A stretch of 38,676 nucleotides of DNA from an uncultured Methanomicrobiales archaeon (GCA_903819595.1 CAIJED010000170.1:1-38676); one strand, 5' to 3'; positions 6,698-15,727 are shown, numbered from the stretch's first letter. A program made the numbers and translations. The notes: generated by a model from the letters alone, not told the origin.

Positions 6698-8290
6698 TTA
6701 AGAAGTCGAAATTTTGTAGAGGATCTTCGCCCCGGGCCGGAATACTTCCCCGCTCCTCCCGTTCAGGGTGACTTTCTTTGGGGTACCTTCAATTTCCCGG
6801 AGGATCCCCTGCTTCACGAGGTGCCTGATAAGGGCAGCAAGGTTTTTCCCGGTCCAGCCCCTGACTGTCCGATAGCTCTTCAGCTGGTCATGGCCACACT
6901 CCGAAATTTTTTTATTGGCCGCACCGGTCAGTACCCCGGCGATATAGATCGCGGTACAGGGATGTTCAAGGTCGATAATACCCTGCACGATAAGCTGGGC
7001 AACCGGGGTTACCTCAACTGCCTGCCGGACGGGACGTGGCCGGACTTTCCGGGGAGTGGGGGTCATTTCTTCGGGGATGTCGGGGAGGAGGAGTTTCGAC
7101 GGTTGACAGATATCACAACACCGTTCTGCCCTGCCCTGGTAGTCCTCTTCAAAGTACCGGAGCATAGCAGCCCTCCGGCAACCGGTAGTCTCACAATACC
7201 AGGCCATCTGGTTGAGTTTCTGCAATGCCTTTTTCCTAAGTTCGGATGTGGATGAGTCCTTGGTAATGAGGGCCGAAAGACGGGGACGGTCAGACTTCCG
7301 GTAGTAGAGGATACAGTCGGCAGGCTGCCCGTCTCTTCCTGCCCGTCCGCTCTCCTGGTAGTATGATTCGATGCATTTTGGCATCCCATAATGGATAACA
7401 AACCTCAGGTCCGGCCGATCGATACCCATCCCAAACGCAACTGTTGCACAGATCACCTTCGTTGTACCCTTGTTAAAGGCATTCTGGACACGGGTGCGGG
7501 TCGCATCGGAGAGTCCTGCATGGTATGCAGCAGCTGAAAAACCGTCATTCCGCAATTTTTTTGCGAGAGTTTCAGTTTCTTTCCTGGTGTGGCAGTAGAT
7601 AATCCCCGTCACATTCCTGCGTGACGAGATATCGTATGTAATATGCCGGTAAATGTCGGTGGTCACCCGCACCTCGTAAAACAGGTTCTGCCGGTTAAAA
7701 CTCCCCAGGTAGACCTTCGGGTTGACGAGGTGCAGCTGGTCGATGATATCCCTTCTCACCTCGGGCACGGCGGTGGCCGTTAAGGCAATGATCGGTACAC
7801 CTGGATATTTTTCCTTCAGAACGGACAGGTTCCGGTATTCAGGCCTGAACTGGTGGCCCCACGTGGAGATGCAATGGGCCTCGTCGATCGCAAAAAGGCT
7901 GATTTTTGCCTTCTGTATCAGTGCAAAAAATGACCTGGTCGATATCTTTTCGGGCGATACAAACAGTACCCTGATATCCCCGGCCATGATCGCCCTTGTG
8001 AGCTCCTTTGTCTCAGCATACGTCTGGCTGCTGTTGAGTGATGCGGCTGCGACACCTTTCTGCCGTAATGTGCCCACCTGTTCCTTCATCAGGGAGATCA
8101 GCGGCGAAACGACCACGGTCATGCCGTCAAGTAACACGGCCGGCAGTTGATAACAAAGTGATTTCCCGGCGCCTGTGGCGAACAGGCCCAGCACATCCCG
8201 CCTATCCAGGACGTCCCGGACGATCTCCTCCTGGAACGGGCGGAATGCCGGGTATCCAAGGTTATGGAGCGCCTGGGAAATGTCGTGCAT
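6698..8290 (-). CDS. recQ: RecQ-type ATP-dependent DNA helicase
   Basis: RecQ unwinds duplex and forked DNA 3'-to-5' in recombination and repair. The 530-residue protein shows Walker A (FATGAGKSLCYQ, residues ~37-48), DEAH (IDEAHCISTWGHQFRPEY, ~135), helicase motif V/VI (QESGRAGRDGQ), a RecQ zinc site (CETTGC...CCDIC) and a C-terminal winged-helix region. It lacks an HRDC domain and is shorter than E. coli RecQ. The Walker A reads TGAGKS instead of the common TGGGKS, and the motif after DEAH is ISTWGHQF instead of ISQWGHDF. Both are mild variants and the core catalytic residues are present. It is transcribed alone on the minus strand. Confidence 0.93.
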   Translation of the reverse strand: MHDISQALHNLGYPAFRPFQEEIVRDVLDRRDVLGLFATGAGKSLCYQLPAVLLDGMTVVVSPLISLMKEQVGTLRQKGVAAASLNSSQTYAETKELTRAIMAGDIRVLFVSPEKISTRSFFALIQKAKISLFAIDEAHCISTWGHQFRPEYRNLSVLKEKYPGVPIIALTATAVPEVRRDIIDQLHLVNPKVYLGSFNRQNLFYEVRVTTDIYRHITYDISSRRNVTGIIYCHTRKETETLAKKLRNDGFSAAAYHAGLSDATRTRVQNAFNKGTTKVICATVAFGMGIDRPDLRFVIHYGMPKCIESYYQESGRAGRDGQPADCILYYRKSDRPRLSALITKDSSTSELRKKALQKLNQMAWYCETTGCRRAAMLRYFEEDYQGRAERCCDICQPSKLLLPDIPEEMTPTPRKVRPRPVRQAVEVTPVAQLIVQGIIDLEHPCTAIYIAGVLTGAANKKISECGHDQLKSYRTVRGWTGKNLAALIRHLVKQGILREIEGTPKKVTLNGRSGEVFRPGAKILYKISTS

Positions 8291-8367
8291 GCTATACCGT
8301 TAGGCCTGTGTGCATTTGATCTTTTTGAATGCTACCCGGATTATCCGGTCGTGGCGGCAATCCCGGC

Positions 8368-8382
8368 GGGGTTAGTAACCCC
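8368..8382. promoter_or_regulatory. 15-bp perfect palindrome upstream of recQ
   Basis: GGGGTTA-G-TAACCCC is a perfect inverted repeat with a one-base centre. It lies 78-92 bp before the recQ start in the 231-bp gap after ribB. The symmetry suits a dimeric DNA-binding protein better than a hairpin, since a one-base loop cannot form. Nothing else in 8291-8521 looks like a gene. Confidence 0.35.
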
Positions 8383-8521
8383 CACAGGTACCCACTCGCC
8401 AGTACAGGCGAAAAAATATTACATGCATATGATGGAAACAGGTGCCTGGGTATTCATCACTATCATGAGGTGGATGGCCCGGTACATCAAGTTTCAACAA
8501 TAAACAGGGCACTTGAAGGTA

Positions 8522-9199
8522 TTAATGAGGGTTTTTTTGTTCATTCCACCGCTCCATCACTTCAGTACCTTCGATAAATTCAAGACCGTGCTTTTGTGCG
8601 TACCGTATTGCATCGGATTTTGTCAGTGCATTACCAGACTCGTCGTCAAGCATCTCGCAGATAGTGACCGCGGGGGTGATTCCGGCCATCTCTGCCATGG
8701 CGATCGAGAGCTCAGTCTGACCCTTCCGCTGGTCGAGCAGCCCTTCAGCCGCCCGCAGGAGGGCCATGTGCCCTGGGGTCCGGAAGACTTCATGGAAGTT
8801 CACACATCCACCATTCAGTGCATTTTTTACCTGTTCAGCAATTGCATTGACCGTCAGCGCCCGGTCACGGTCGGTGATACCGGTGAATGTGTTCCGGTGG
8901 TTCACCCAGAGCGAGAAGGAGGAGTGGTTCTTCCGGTCATACGGGATGTCCCCTTCACGTTCTGCCACGGCAACCGCCCTAAGCGCATCGCTTGCAAACG
9001 GCAGCCCGAGACGGATGGCAGCCACCGGATGGACCGCCGTGCATATCAGCCCGCCACCATCCTTTCGCATCTGGAAAATGTGGCGCGGTGTGACTACGTC
9101 GGAACGTATCGCAAAATCCGTTTCTCCTTCCCTGTCATCAAAATCATAGAGCAGGATAAATTTCCCGTCACGCAATGCGTCCAGGGCCTCATCGATCAC
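8522..9199 (-). CDS. ribB: 3,4-dihydroxy-2-butanone-4-phosphate synthase
   Basis: RibB converts ribulose 5-phosphate to 3,4-dihydroxy-2-butanone 4-phosphate plus formate, supplying the four-carbon unit of riboflavin. The 225-residue protein has the acidic loop DDREGETDF near residue 22, the HHSS/ITDRDRALTV-type active-site region (here NHSSFSLWVNH and TGITDRDRA) and the C-terminal RKGQTELSIAMAEMAG segment. It starts with GTG sharing one base with the rbkR stop (TAGTG), so translation is coupled. It is the second gene of the riboflavin operon and is probably controlled by RbkR. Confidence 0.94.
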   Translation of the reverse strand: MIDEALDALRDGKFILLYDFDDREGETDFAIRSDVVTPRHIFQMRKDGGGLICTAVHPVAAIRLGLPFASDALRAVAVAEREGDIPYDRKNHSSFSLWVNHRNTFTGITDRDRALTVNAIAEQVKNALNGGCVNFHEVFRTPGHMALLRAAEGLLDQRKGQTELSIAMAEMAGITPAVTICEMLDDESGNALTKSDAIRYAQKHGLEFIEGTEVMERWNEQKNPH

Positions 9200-9861
9200 T
9201 ACTCCACCTCAACCGTGACGGTGTCCGTATCCTCAACACCAAGTTTTCTGCGGAGAGCAACCGGAGCAACCACTTCAATGATGTCTTCAGGATAGTGAGT
9301 CCTTCCCGGCATCACAATACCACAGGATATGGTACCAATATGACATGGAATGCACTTTGCATCGCCGAATGTCCTGCCATCTGTCGAAAACCCCTTGATC
9401 CGGATCCATTCCAGCGCATCGATCTTCTTGCGTACCGGAATACTCGAGGACGAGAGGCGGATGTTGAGGGTGCCCGGGTAGGGTTCAAACCCGAGATGAG
9501 TTTTGAACTGCGCCTTGTATGGGGCGAGACTCATGTAATATTTACCCTCCCCGATTCCGCTGACCACCGTCCCGTTCATCACATACCCCTTGTTGTGCTC
9601 GGAAAAAATCCGGCTGTATTCCTGGTATTCCTTCCGGAGCTCAGCTTCTCCGGCGCCAGTCAGGGTCACATGCTGGCCGTCGGGGATAATCGTCCGCACA
9701 ATAAAACCACGGGCCTCCAGCCCTTTCAACCGCCGGGATGCAGTCTGCTGGCTGATCGAAAGCATCTCACCAATGGTCTGCGATGAAACGAAGACCGGTC
9801 CCTTACAGCCACCCCGCAGTGCAATTACTTTGAGACACTGGAGGTCTTCAGGTGGTATCAT
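9199..9861 (-). CDS. rbkR: RbkR: HTH regulator fused to CTP-dependent riboflavin kinase
   Basis: The C-terminal half (residues ~88-220) is the archaeal riboflavin kinase that makes FMN using CTP, with GEGKYYMSLAPYKAQF and FEPYPGTLNIR as substrate loops. The N-terminal ~85 residues form a winged helix-turn-helix (ISQQTASRRLKGLEARGF). This domain pair is the RbkR family described as a bifunctional regulator/kinase of archaeal riboflavin genes, so feedback control of this operon is expected. I chose the ATG at 9861 (MIPPEDLQ) rather than the TTG at 9870, because a TATA-like box sits about 26 bp before it. The stop overlaps the ribB GTG. Confidence 0.9.
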   Translation of the reverse strand: MIPPEDLQCLKVIALRGGCKGPVFVSSQTIGEMLSISQQTASRRLKGLEARGFIVRTIIPDGQHVTLTGAGEAELRKEYQEYSRIFSEHNKGYVMNGTVVSGIGEGKYYMSLAPYKAQFKTHLGFEPYPGTLNIRLSSSSIPVRKKIDALEWIRIKGFSTDGRTFGDAKCIPCHIGTISCGIVMPGRTHYPEDIIEVVAPVALRRKLGVEDTDTVTVEVE

Positions 9862-9882
9862 GTTTATCAAAATTGGGATGCT

Positions 9883-9892
9883 TATTATTTAT
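9883..9892 (-). promoter_or_regulatory. TATA-like box for rbkR-ribB
   Basis: On the minus strand ATAAATAATA is centred about 26 bp before the rbkR ATG at 9861, predicting a leaderless transcript. An imperfectly placed CCAGC-CGGAT-GCTGG inverted repeat lies further upstream (about 9921-9935) and is one possible operator. This is not proven. Confidence 0.5.
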
Positions 9893-10084
9893 GAGTTGGT
9901 ATGCAATGGAAACGGCACCAGCCGGATGCTGGAAAAAATTAATACCTGTCTTCCTTCTGCAACATAATATGATCAGGTCTCTCGCCCAGGAGCAGGACAA
10001 GGCAATGCACGGTAACCCCTTCTGGAGGTCCTGGTGATTTTTCATACCCATGAATTCGTGAAATGTCGAAGTTGCATTCGTTAG

Positions 10085-10092
10085 TTATAATA
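10085..10092 (+). promoter_or_regulatory. TATA-like box for the mevalonate operon
   Basis: TTATAATA predicts transcription starting near 10115. That is downstream of the ATG at 10106 and just before the ATG at 10118, so it decides the start of the regulator gene in favour of 10118. Confidence 0.5.
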
Positions 10093-10117
10093 TCTTTCGG
10101 GTTTTATGTACTTGACC

Positions 10118-10828
10118 ATGAAATCCGGACTGCGAAATCAGCTGGCCGAAAAAATGGCCGGTGAGATCACGCTCTCGGACTCTCCGGGGAAGGCCCTGAA
10201 AAAGTGGAGGATGAGTTTTGACATCCCCCAGGGGGTCCTCTCCGACCATCTGGAAGTTTCACCGTCGGTCATCAGTGACTACGAGAGTGGGCGAAGAAAA
10301 AGCCCCGGGACTGCCGTCGTCGGAAAAATTGTTGACAGCATCCTCTCGATAGACGAGGCGAGCGGCGGTAAAAACATCCAGAAATTTGCAAAGATGCTGT
10401 ACAGCGACTTTGACGAGGATGTCATCTATGACATGCATGACTATGCGAGTCCGGTCCCTCTTGCCCTGCTTTCCGGTGCAATTAACTGCACGCCGATCTG
10501 CGGATCAATGGACCAGACGATCTTCGGCTACACGGTCGTAAACAGCCTAAATGCGATAATGAACCTCTCGTCAAATGAGTTCAACCGCATCTATGGCTGG
10601 AGCACCGAACGTGCCCTGATATTCACCAATGTGTCCACGGGAAAATCACCCATGGTCGCCATCAGGGTCACACCGTTCAAACCGAGGTGCGTAGTGCTGC
10701 AGGGGATCGAGGCATCGAACGTCCATCCGCTTGTATCGTTGATGGCAGAGAAAGACCGGATCACGGTACTCAGTACAGAAATGAGCATTGACAAAATCGT
10801 AAGCACATTGAGGGAAGAAAAATGGTAG
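10118..10828 (+). CDS. Cro/C1-type HTH regulator heading the mevalonate operon
   Basis: The N-terminal ~75 residues form a Cro/C1 helix-turn-helix ([29 protein letters not shown]). The remaining ~160 residues form an uncharacterised archaeal domain ([30 protein letters not shown]) that may sense a ligand. It resembles the archaeal COG1709 predicted-regulator family. The start at 10118 (MKSGLRNQ) is preferred over 10106 from the TATA position. Its stop overlaps the HMG-CoA synthase start by several bases (ATGGTAG), so the two are coupled. Control of mevalonate genes is inferred from this placement, and the effector is unknown. Confidence 0.85.
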   Translation: MKSGLRNQLAEKMAGEITLSDSPGKALKKWRMSFDIPQGVLSDHLEVSPSVISDYESGRRKSPGTAVVGKIVDSILSIDEASGGKNIQKFAKMLYSDFDEDVIYDMHDYASPVPLALLSGAINCTPICGSMDQTIFGYTVVNSLNAIMNLSSNEFNRIYGWSTERALIFTNVSTGKSPMVAIRVTPFKPRCVVLQGIEASNVHPLVSLMAEKDRITVLSTEMSIDKIVSTLREEKW

Positions 10829-11874
10829 GAATTATCACCTACGGTGTATACATACCGCGATACCGGATTAAGGTAGAAGAGATCGCCAAAGTATGGGGCG
10901 CAAATGCCAGTGATATTACCGGTGGCCTCGGGGTTTTTGAGAAATCAGTCCCCGACCTCGACGAGGATACGGCAACCATCGCGGTCGAAGCTGCAAGGAA
11001 TGCACTGTTACGCCGAGCTATTGACCCGGAAAAGATCGGTGCGGTCTATGTCGGGAGCGAATCACATCCCTATGCAGTGAAACCAACTGCCTGCACGGTC
11101 GGTGAAGCGATTGGGGCCACACCAAGGATGATGGCAGCGGACTATGAGTTCGCCTGCAAGGCAGGGACTGCCGGCATCCAGACGTGTATGGGCCTTGTAA
11201 AAAGTGACATGATCGAATACGGTTTCGCAATCGGTTCCGATGTGGCCCAGGGTGCTCCAAGCGATGCACTTGAATACACCGCTGCTGCGGGTGGAGCCGC
11301 CTTCCTTATCGGACGGCAGGACCCAATCGCCCGGATTCATCACACTTGCTCGTTTACCACCGATACCCCCGATTTCTGGAGGAGAGAGGGGCAGGACTAC
11401 CCACGTCATGGCGGCCGTTTTACCGGTGACCCGGGTTATTTCAAACATGTCGAGGGTGCAAGCCGCCTGATGCTGGAAGAACTCGGCAAATCAGCTAAAG
11501 ACTACGATTACGCGGTATTTCACCAGCCGAATGCGAAATTCCCCCAGAAAGTTGCTAAAACACTTGGATTCAGCCAGGACCAGATAAAGCCCGGGCTTGT
11601 TGTCCCAAGGCTCGGGAATACGTACAGCGGTTCGAGTATGATCGGCCTTGCTGCCACCCTTGATATCGCCAAAGCAGGGGACAGGATATTCGTCTGTTCA
11701 TTCGGCTCCGGGGCTGGAAGCGATGCATTCGATATCTCGGTGACGGATCAAATCGAGTCAGAGGACTTTAACCGGGGTGCAGCACCATCAGTGGAGCATC
11801 TCCTGAAAAATCCGATCTATGTCCAGTATGCGCAGTATGCGAAACACAAAGGGAAAATCGTGATGCAGGAATGA
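10822..11874 (+). CDS. Hydroxymethylglutaryl-CoA synthase (archaeal type)
   Basis: This enzyme condenses acetyl-CoA with acetoacetyl-CoA to HMG-CoA, the second step of the mevalonate route to archaeal lipids. The 350-residue protein carries the nucleophile in [10 protein letters not shown] (Cys112), the general-base region [14 protein letters not shown] and the His of FHQPNAKFP. It belongs to the thiolase superfamily. It sits between its predicted regulator and the thiolase gene. The order synthase-thiolase-DUF35 matches the archaeal complex in which acetoacetyl-CoA is channelled between enzymes that share a CoA site. The stop overlaps the thiolase ATG. Confidence 0.95.
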   Translation: MVGIITYGVYIPRYRIKVEEIAKVWGANASDITGGLGVFEKSVPDLDEDTATIAVEAARNALLRRAIDPEKIGAVYVGSESHPYAVKPTACTVGEAIGATPRMMAADYEFACKAGTAGIQTCMGLVKSDMIEYGFAIGSDVAQGAPSDALEYTAAAGGAAFLIGRQDPIARIHHTCSFTTDTPDFWRREGQDYPRHGGRFTGDPGYFKHVEGASRLMLEELGKSAKDYDYAVFHQPNAKFPQKVAKTLGFSQDQIKPGLVVPRLGNTYSGSSMIGLAATLDIAKAGDRIFVCSFGSGAGSDAFDISVTDQIESEDFNRGAAPSVEHLLKNPIYVQYAQYAKHKGKIVMQE

Positions 11875-13034
11875 GAGACGTTGCAGTAATAGGAATCGGG
11901 TGTACCCGGTTCGGAGAGAAATGGGGATGTTCATTCCGTGACCTCTTTGTTGAGGCAGGTGCCCTTGCACTTGACGATGCAGGCCTGTCAGGTGAGGATA
12001 TCGACGCGATGTATGTCGGGAACATGAGTGCCGGAAGGTTTATCGAACAGGAGCATATCGGCGCATTGATTGCCGACTATTCCGGCCTCTCCACACGTCA
12101 TATCCCATCAACAAGGGTGGAAGCTGCCTGTGCTTCTGGCGGACTTTCGTTCCGTCAGGCCGTGATCGCGGTTGCCAGCGGCATGGAAGATATCGTGGTC
12201 GCCGCAGGAGTTGAGAAGATGACCGATGTCGGGACCGGTGCGAGCGTGGATGCGCTTGCCGGCGCGGCAGACCGCGAATGGGAGGGGTTTGTCGGGGCTA
12301 CCTTCCCGGGTCTCTATGCGATGATCGCGACAGACTACATGAGCCGATACCCGTTAACAAGGGAGCAGCTGGCGCAGGTTGCGGTGAAAAATCATTATAA
12401 CGGGGCAAGAAACCCGATTGCCCAGTTCCAGCAGGAGATTACCGTTGACACTGTGCTCAGGTCATCGCTAGTCGCGGATCCTCTACGACTGTTTGACTGT
12501 TCCCCAATCACCGATGGGGCGGCAGCCGTCATTGTGGCGCCCCTTGACCGGGCCCGCGAGTTTACTGATACCCCGGTGCGGGTTCTTGCGAGTGAACAGG
12601 CGAGCGACACCATCACCCTCCATGACCGGAGAGATATTTCGACGCTCGATGCCACCGTGGCCGCAGGTCGACGGGCATTCAAAACCGCCGGAATTACTCC
12701 AAAAGAGATCGACCTCGTCGAGGTGCATGACTGCTTTACCATCGCCGAAATCTGTGCCATCGAAGACCTCGGGTTCTGCAAAAAGGGAGAGGCAGGAAGG
12801 CTGACAGGGGAGGGCGTGACTGCGTTGAACGGAGACCTGCCGGTCAATACCAGCGGGGGCCTCAAGGCCTGCGGACACCCGGTCGGGGCGACAGGTATCA
12901 AGCAGGTCTACGAAATTGTGACCCAGCTCCGTGGTGAGGCAAAGGGCCGGCAGATTGATGGTGCAAAGATTGGGATGACCCATAACGTGGGTGGTACTGG
13001 CGCGACGGTTGCCGTGCATATATTCGGAGTGTGA
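11871..13034 (+). CDS. Acetyl-CoA C-acetyltransferase (thiolase) of the HMG-CoA synthase complex
   Basis: This thiolase condenses two acetyl-CoA to acetoacetyl-CoA and passes it to HMG-CoA synthase. The 387-residue protein has the nucleophilic Cys in EAACASGG (Cys87), the His motif [13 protein letters not shown] and the terminal NVGGTGAT glycine loop. It is closest to the SCP2/archaeal thiolase type. It overlaps the synthase by ATGA and the DUF35 gene by four bases (13031-13034), so three proteins of one complex are made in tandem. The equilibrium of thiolase is unfavourable, which the shared complex is thought to overcome. Confidence 0.95.
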   Translation: MRDVAVIGIGCTRFGEKWGCSFRDLFVEAGALALDDAGLSGEDIDAMYVGNMSAGRFIEQEHIGALIADYSGLSTRHIPSTRVEAACASGGLSFRQAVIAVASGMEDIVVAAGVEKMTDVGTGASVDALAGAADREWEGFVGATFPGLYAMIATDYMSRYPLTREQLAQVAVKNHYNGARNPIAQFQQEITVDTVLRSSLVADPLRLFDCSPITDGAAAVIVAPLDRAREFTDTPVRVLASEQASDTITLHDRRDISTLDATVAAGRRAFKTAGITPKEIDLVEVHDCFTIAEICAIEDLGFCKKGEAGRLTGEGVTALNGDLPVNTSGGLKACGHPVGATGIKQVYEIVTQLRGEAKGRQIDGAKIGMTHNVGGTGATVAVHIFGV

Positions 13035-13432
13035 GACAAATGTCCGTAGCAAGGTTCTGGAGAAAGATCCCACAGCGGTACAACCTGATCGGGACGGTCT
13101 GTAAAACATGCGGAAGACATTTCTTCCCGCCACGTTCATTTTGTCCCGACTGCCGCCGCAGCGGTGAGATCGTTGAATACAAGTTTAAGGGTACGGGAAC
13201 TGTCGTCACCCACACGATCATCCGGTCGGCAAGTGACCAGTTTGAAGACTTAACCCCCTATGCCCTCGCCATCGTGCAGCTGGATGAGGGGCCACGGATT
13301 ACGGCCCAGATCGTCTGTACCCCCGGTGATGTAAAGATCGGGATGCGTGTAAAGGGAACGTTCCGTCGCATTGCAGCAGATGGCGCAAGCGGGGTTATTT
13401 ATTACGGCACCAAGTACGTGCCGGATGAATAA
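13031..13432 (+). CDS. DUF35 zinc-ribbon/OB-fold scaffold protein
   Basis: The 133-residue protein has an N-terminal rubredoxin-like zinc ribbon ([18 protein letters not shown]) and a C-terminal OB-fold ([29 protein letters not shown]). In the archaeal thiolase/HMG-CoA synthase complex this family bridges the two enzymes and helps form the common CoA-binding site. Gene order and overlap with the thiolase support that role here. It ends 18 bp from the convergent trm5, separated by a T-rich stretch (CCCATTTTTTAATTATTTT) that could terminate both. Confidence 0.92.
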   Translation: MRQMSVARFWRKIPQRYNLIGTVCKTCGRHFFPPRSFCPDCRRSGEIVEYKFKGTGTVVTHTIIRSASDQFEDLTPYALAIVQLDEGPRITAQIVCTPGDVKIGMRVKGTFRRIAADGASGVIYYGTKYVPDE

Positions 13433-13450
13433 GGTATCCCCATTTTTTAA

Positions 13451-14371
13451 TTATTTTCCAGCCGTGATATCGTACACGGTATGCCATTTTCCCGGGGAAT
13501 ATGACCTCACCAGGTGTTCCCGGACTGCAGTCGGCTGAAACCTATCGATCTGATCAAGGTATTCGCCTTCAGATGACACAAGCGCGTAACAATGGATCGT
13601 TCCGCACGGCCGGCATAGCCGGAACGCTTCCTCAAGAAACTGTGGCGCAATGATGGGCAGATTCATCACTACGCGGTCGAATTTCCAGGGTAGAATCTTT
13701 GACAACCTCCCCGAGTCTGCCAGTACGGGCATGACATTGGTACAATGATTACCGGAACAGTTTTCTTTCATCAGGATAACGGCAGCCGGGTTGATATCAG
13801 AGGCAATGACAAGACGGGCTGACGTACTCATTGTGATGGCGAACGGCCCGACCCCTGCGAACATATCAAGCACGGCCTCCCGTTCACCCATCTGGTGCAG
13901 CAACCGCTGCCGCTCGGTTGCGAGCCGCGGGGAGAAATAAGCCTCTGAAAGGTCGACGGTAAAATGATGCCCGTACTCAATGACCCGCGTCCTGGTCGTA
14001 TGAACTCCCGCCAGCACCTCAAACTCCCGGGTGCGGTACTCGCCCTGGACATCGCTGGTCGTGGCCAGCACGGTATGGATTCCCGGCCGCGAAGCAAGGA
14101 GGGTTTCTGCAGCCATGCGGTCAGGTTCCTGCAGTATCGCGATACCCCCGATCAATTCGTGACGTTCCAATGGGAACCGCCTCTTTTCATGAGCGGCAAA
14201 AAATACCCGCAAATTGCCTTCGCAACCCGAGAGAATAGGGAAAAATATTATGTCTCCTTCCACAAATGGTTTTAGGCTGGTGTCCAGATCCCCTGAAACG
14301 ATGAGCTGCTGCCGGCTTTCTTCCCCCTTTTTTTTCGACACACAACATGCCCATTGTTCCACCTTCACCAT
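13451..14371 (-). CDS. trm5: tRNA (guanine37-N1)-methyltransferase Trm5
   Basis: Trm5 methylates G37 next to the anticodon with SAM, preventing frameshifts. The 306-residue protein shows the N-terminal recognition region, then ATERQRLLHQM, the SAM-binding motif DMFAGVGPFAI, the acidic ASDINP loop and the MNLP catalytic motif. I chose the ATG at 14371 (MVKVEQWAC) because the four residues before it in the ORF track start from GTG and are not family-like. It is convergent with the mevalonate operon and divergent from hmgA with only 46 bp between start codons. Confidence 0.92.
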   Translation of the reverse strand: MVKVEQWACCVSKKKGEESRQQLIVSGDLDTSLKPFVEGDIIFFPILSGCEGNLRVFFAAHEKRRFPLERHELIGGIAILQEPDRMAAETLLASRPGIHTVLATTSDVQGEYRTREFEVLAGVHTTRTRVIEYGHHFTVDLSEAYFSPRLATERQRLLHQMGEREAVLDMFAGVGPFAITMSTSARLVIASDINPAAVILMKENCSGNHCTNVMPVLADSGRLSKILPWKFDRVVMNLPIIAPQFLEEAFRLCRPCGTIHCYALVSSEGEYLDQIDRFQPTAVREHLVRSYSPGKWHTVYDITAGK

Positions 14372-14389
14372 GACGACCACCACTAACTC

Positions 14390-14395
14390 ATTTAT
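14390..14395. promoter_or_regulatory. Shared TATA-like core between trm5 and hmgA
   Basis: The only AT-rich core in the 46-bp divergent gap is ATTTAT/ATAAAT. Its centre lies about 25 bp from the hmgA ATG (14418) and about 22 bp from the trm5 ATG (14371). One box may therefore serve both directions. Confidence 0.4.
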
Positions 14396-14417
14396 CCCGG
14401 GGACAAAACATTATCTC

Positions 14418-15626
14418 ATGCAGGATTACCTTGAGAGACTTAAGTCAGGGTCTCTTAAATTATATGCCCTTGAGAAGGAAGTTTCCCCGTCCGAAGCTGT
14501 ACGCATCCGGAGGACCTATATTGAGCAGGTCACGGGAGCAGACCTCAAAAACCTCGGGTCCTATACCATCGGGATCGACGCGGTAGTCAGGAAAAACTGC
14601 GAAAACATGATTGGCGCGGTACAGGTACCGGTGGGTGTTGCCGGTCCGCTCGCCGTGCACGGTGAGTACGCAGAGGGGGAGTTTTTTCTTCCGCTCGCCA
14701 CGACTGAGGGGGCGCTGATCGCCTCGGTAAACCGGGGCTGCGGAGCGATCACGAAGGCCGGCGGTGCAGACGCCCGGATTTTAAGGGATGGGATGACCCG
14801 TGCACCCGTCTTCGCAGCGCGAAGTGTCAGCCATGCGAAGGAGATCGTGGGATGGGTCTCCATGCACCGTGAAGATATCAGGAATATCGCGGAGAGCACG
14901 ACATCACATGGGAAATTTCTTGATGTTACTACCTCGGTCACCGGGACAAGCGTCTTTGTACGGCTGGAGTTCGACACCAAGGACGCGATGGGTATGAACA
15001 TGGTGACGATCGCGAGCGCTAAAGTAGCGGACCTGATCGCAGGTTCAACGGGCGCGAGGCTTATTGCCCTGTCAGGGAACATGTGCGCCGATAAAAAGCC
15101 TGCAGCAATCAACCTTGTTCGTGGACGGGGAAAAAGCGTGGTTGCAGGAGTTTTCCTGCCGGACGGACTTATCCAGGAGGTCTTTAAGACTGATGCAGCG
15201 ACGATTACCGAGGTAAACCTCCGAAAGAATCTCGTCGGTTCAGCACGCGCCGGTTCACTCGGGTTCAACGCCCATGCGGCAAATGTGATCGCGGCAATGT
15301 TCATCGCGTGCGGCCAGGACCCGGCACACGTGGTTGAAGGGAGCAGTTGCATAACTACGGTTGACCCGGCTCCGGGCGGTCTCTATGTGGCGGTGACCCT
15401 GCCATCGCTGAACGTCGGGACAGTGGGGGGTGGCACCGGCATTGCTACGCAGAAAGAATGCCTCTCGCTCCTTGGGGTTTCCGGCGGAGGGGACCCGCCC
15501 GGGGCACATGCACGTAAATTCGCCGAGATCATTGCATCCGGTGTCCTTGCAGGGGAGTTATCGCTGCTTGGAGCCCTTGGTGCCGGGCACCTGGCCCGTG
15601 CCCACCAGCAGCTCGGACGCGGATAA
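14418..15626 (+). CDS. hmgA: Hydroxymethylglutaryl-CoA reductase (NADPH), class I
   Basis: HmgA reduces HMG-CoA to mevalonate, the committed step of isoprenoid lipid synthesis. The 402-residue protein has the class I motifs ENMIGAVQVPVGVAGPL, the catalytic Glu in TTEGALIASVNRG, the Lys in CADKKPAAIN, the NADPH loop GTVGGGTG and the C-terminal catalytic His (LARAHQQLG). I chose the ATG at 14418 (MQDYLERLKSG), which matches usual archaeal N-termini. The ORF-track start at 14214 lies inside the divergent trm5. A T-run follows at about 15658-15665. The other mevalonate genes lie upstream across trm5. Confidence 0.94.
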   Translation: MQDYLERLKSGSLKLYALEKEVSPSEAVRIRRTYIEQVTGADLKNLGSYTIGIDAVVRKNCENMIGAVQVPVGVAGPLAVHGEYAEGEFFLPLATTEGALIASVNRGCGAITKAGGADARILRDGMTRAPVFAARSVSHAKEIVGWVSMHREDIRNIAESTTSHGKFLDVTTSVTGTSVFVRLEFDTKDAMGMNMVTIASAKVADLIAGSTGARLIALSGNMCADKKPAAINLVRGRGKSVVAGVFLPDGLIQEVFKTDAATITEVNLRKNLVGSARAGSLGFNAHAANVIAAMFIACGQDPAHVVEGSSCITTVDPAPGGLYVAVTLPSLNVGTVGGGTGIATQKECLSLLGVSGGGDPPGAHARKFAEIIASGVLAGELSLLGALGAGHLARAHQQLGRG

Positions 15627-15654
15627 TAGCCGGAGCCCGCAGGATGGATCCATT

Positions 15655-15665
15655 CCTATTTTTTT
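15655..15665 (+). terminator. T-rich terminator after hmgA
   Basis: The stretch CTATTTTTTT follows the hmgA stop by about 30 bp, in the 101-bp gap before sod. Poly-T tracts of this type end archaeal transcripts. No strong stem accompanies it. Confidence 0.4.
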
Positions 15666-15697
15666 CAGACTTTTCTCGTTCTATCACATTCCCAACA

Positions 15698-15706
15698 AAT
15701 ATATAA
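15698..15706 (+). promoter_or_regulatory. TATA box for superoxide dismutase
   Basis: AATATATAA is centred 26 bp before the ATG at 15728. It is the clearest promoter in the window and predicts a leaderless mRNA. The four bases before the ATG (CACT) offer no ribosome-binding site. Confidence 0.6.
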
Positions 15707-15727
15707 CCGGACGACCTCTCCCACACT

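Noticed and set aside
6605-7255. 216-residue plus-strand ORF
   Set aside because: It is antisense to the 3' end of recQ, Pro/Phe-rich and without family resemblance.
8513-9295. 260-residue plus-strand ORF
   Set aside because: It runs antisense through the clear ribB gene and is a shadow frame.
14561-15352. 263-residue minus-strand ORF
   Set aside because: It is the antisense shadow of hmgA.
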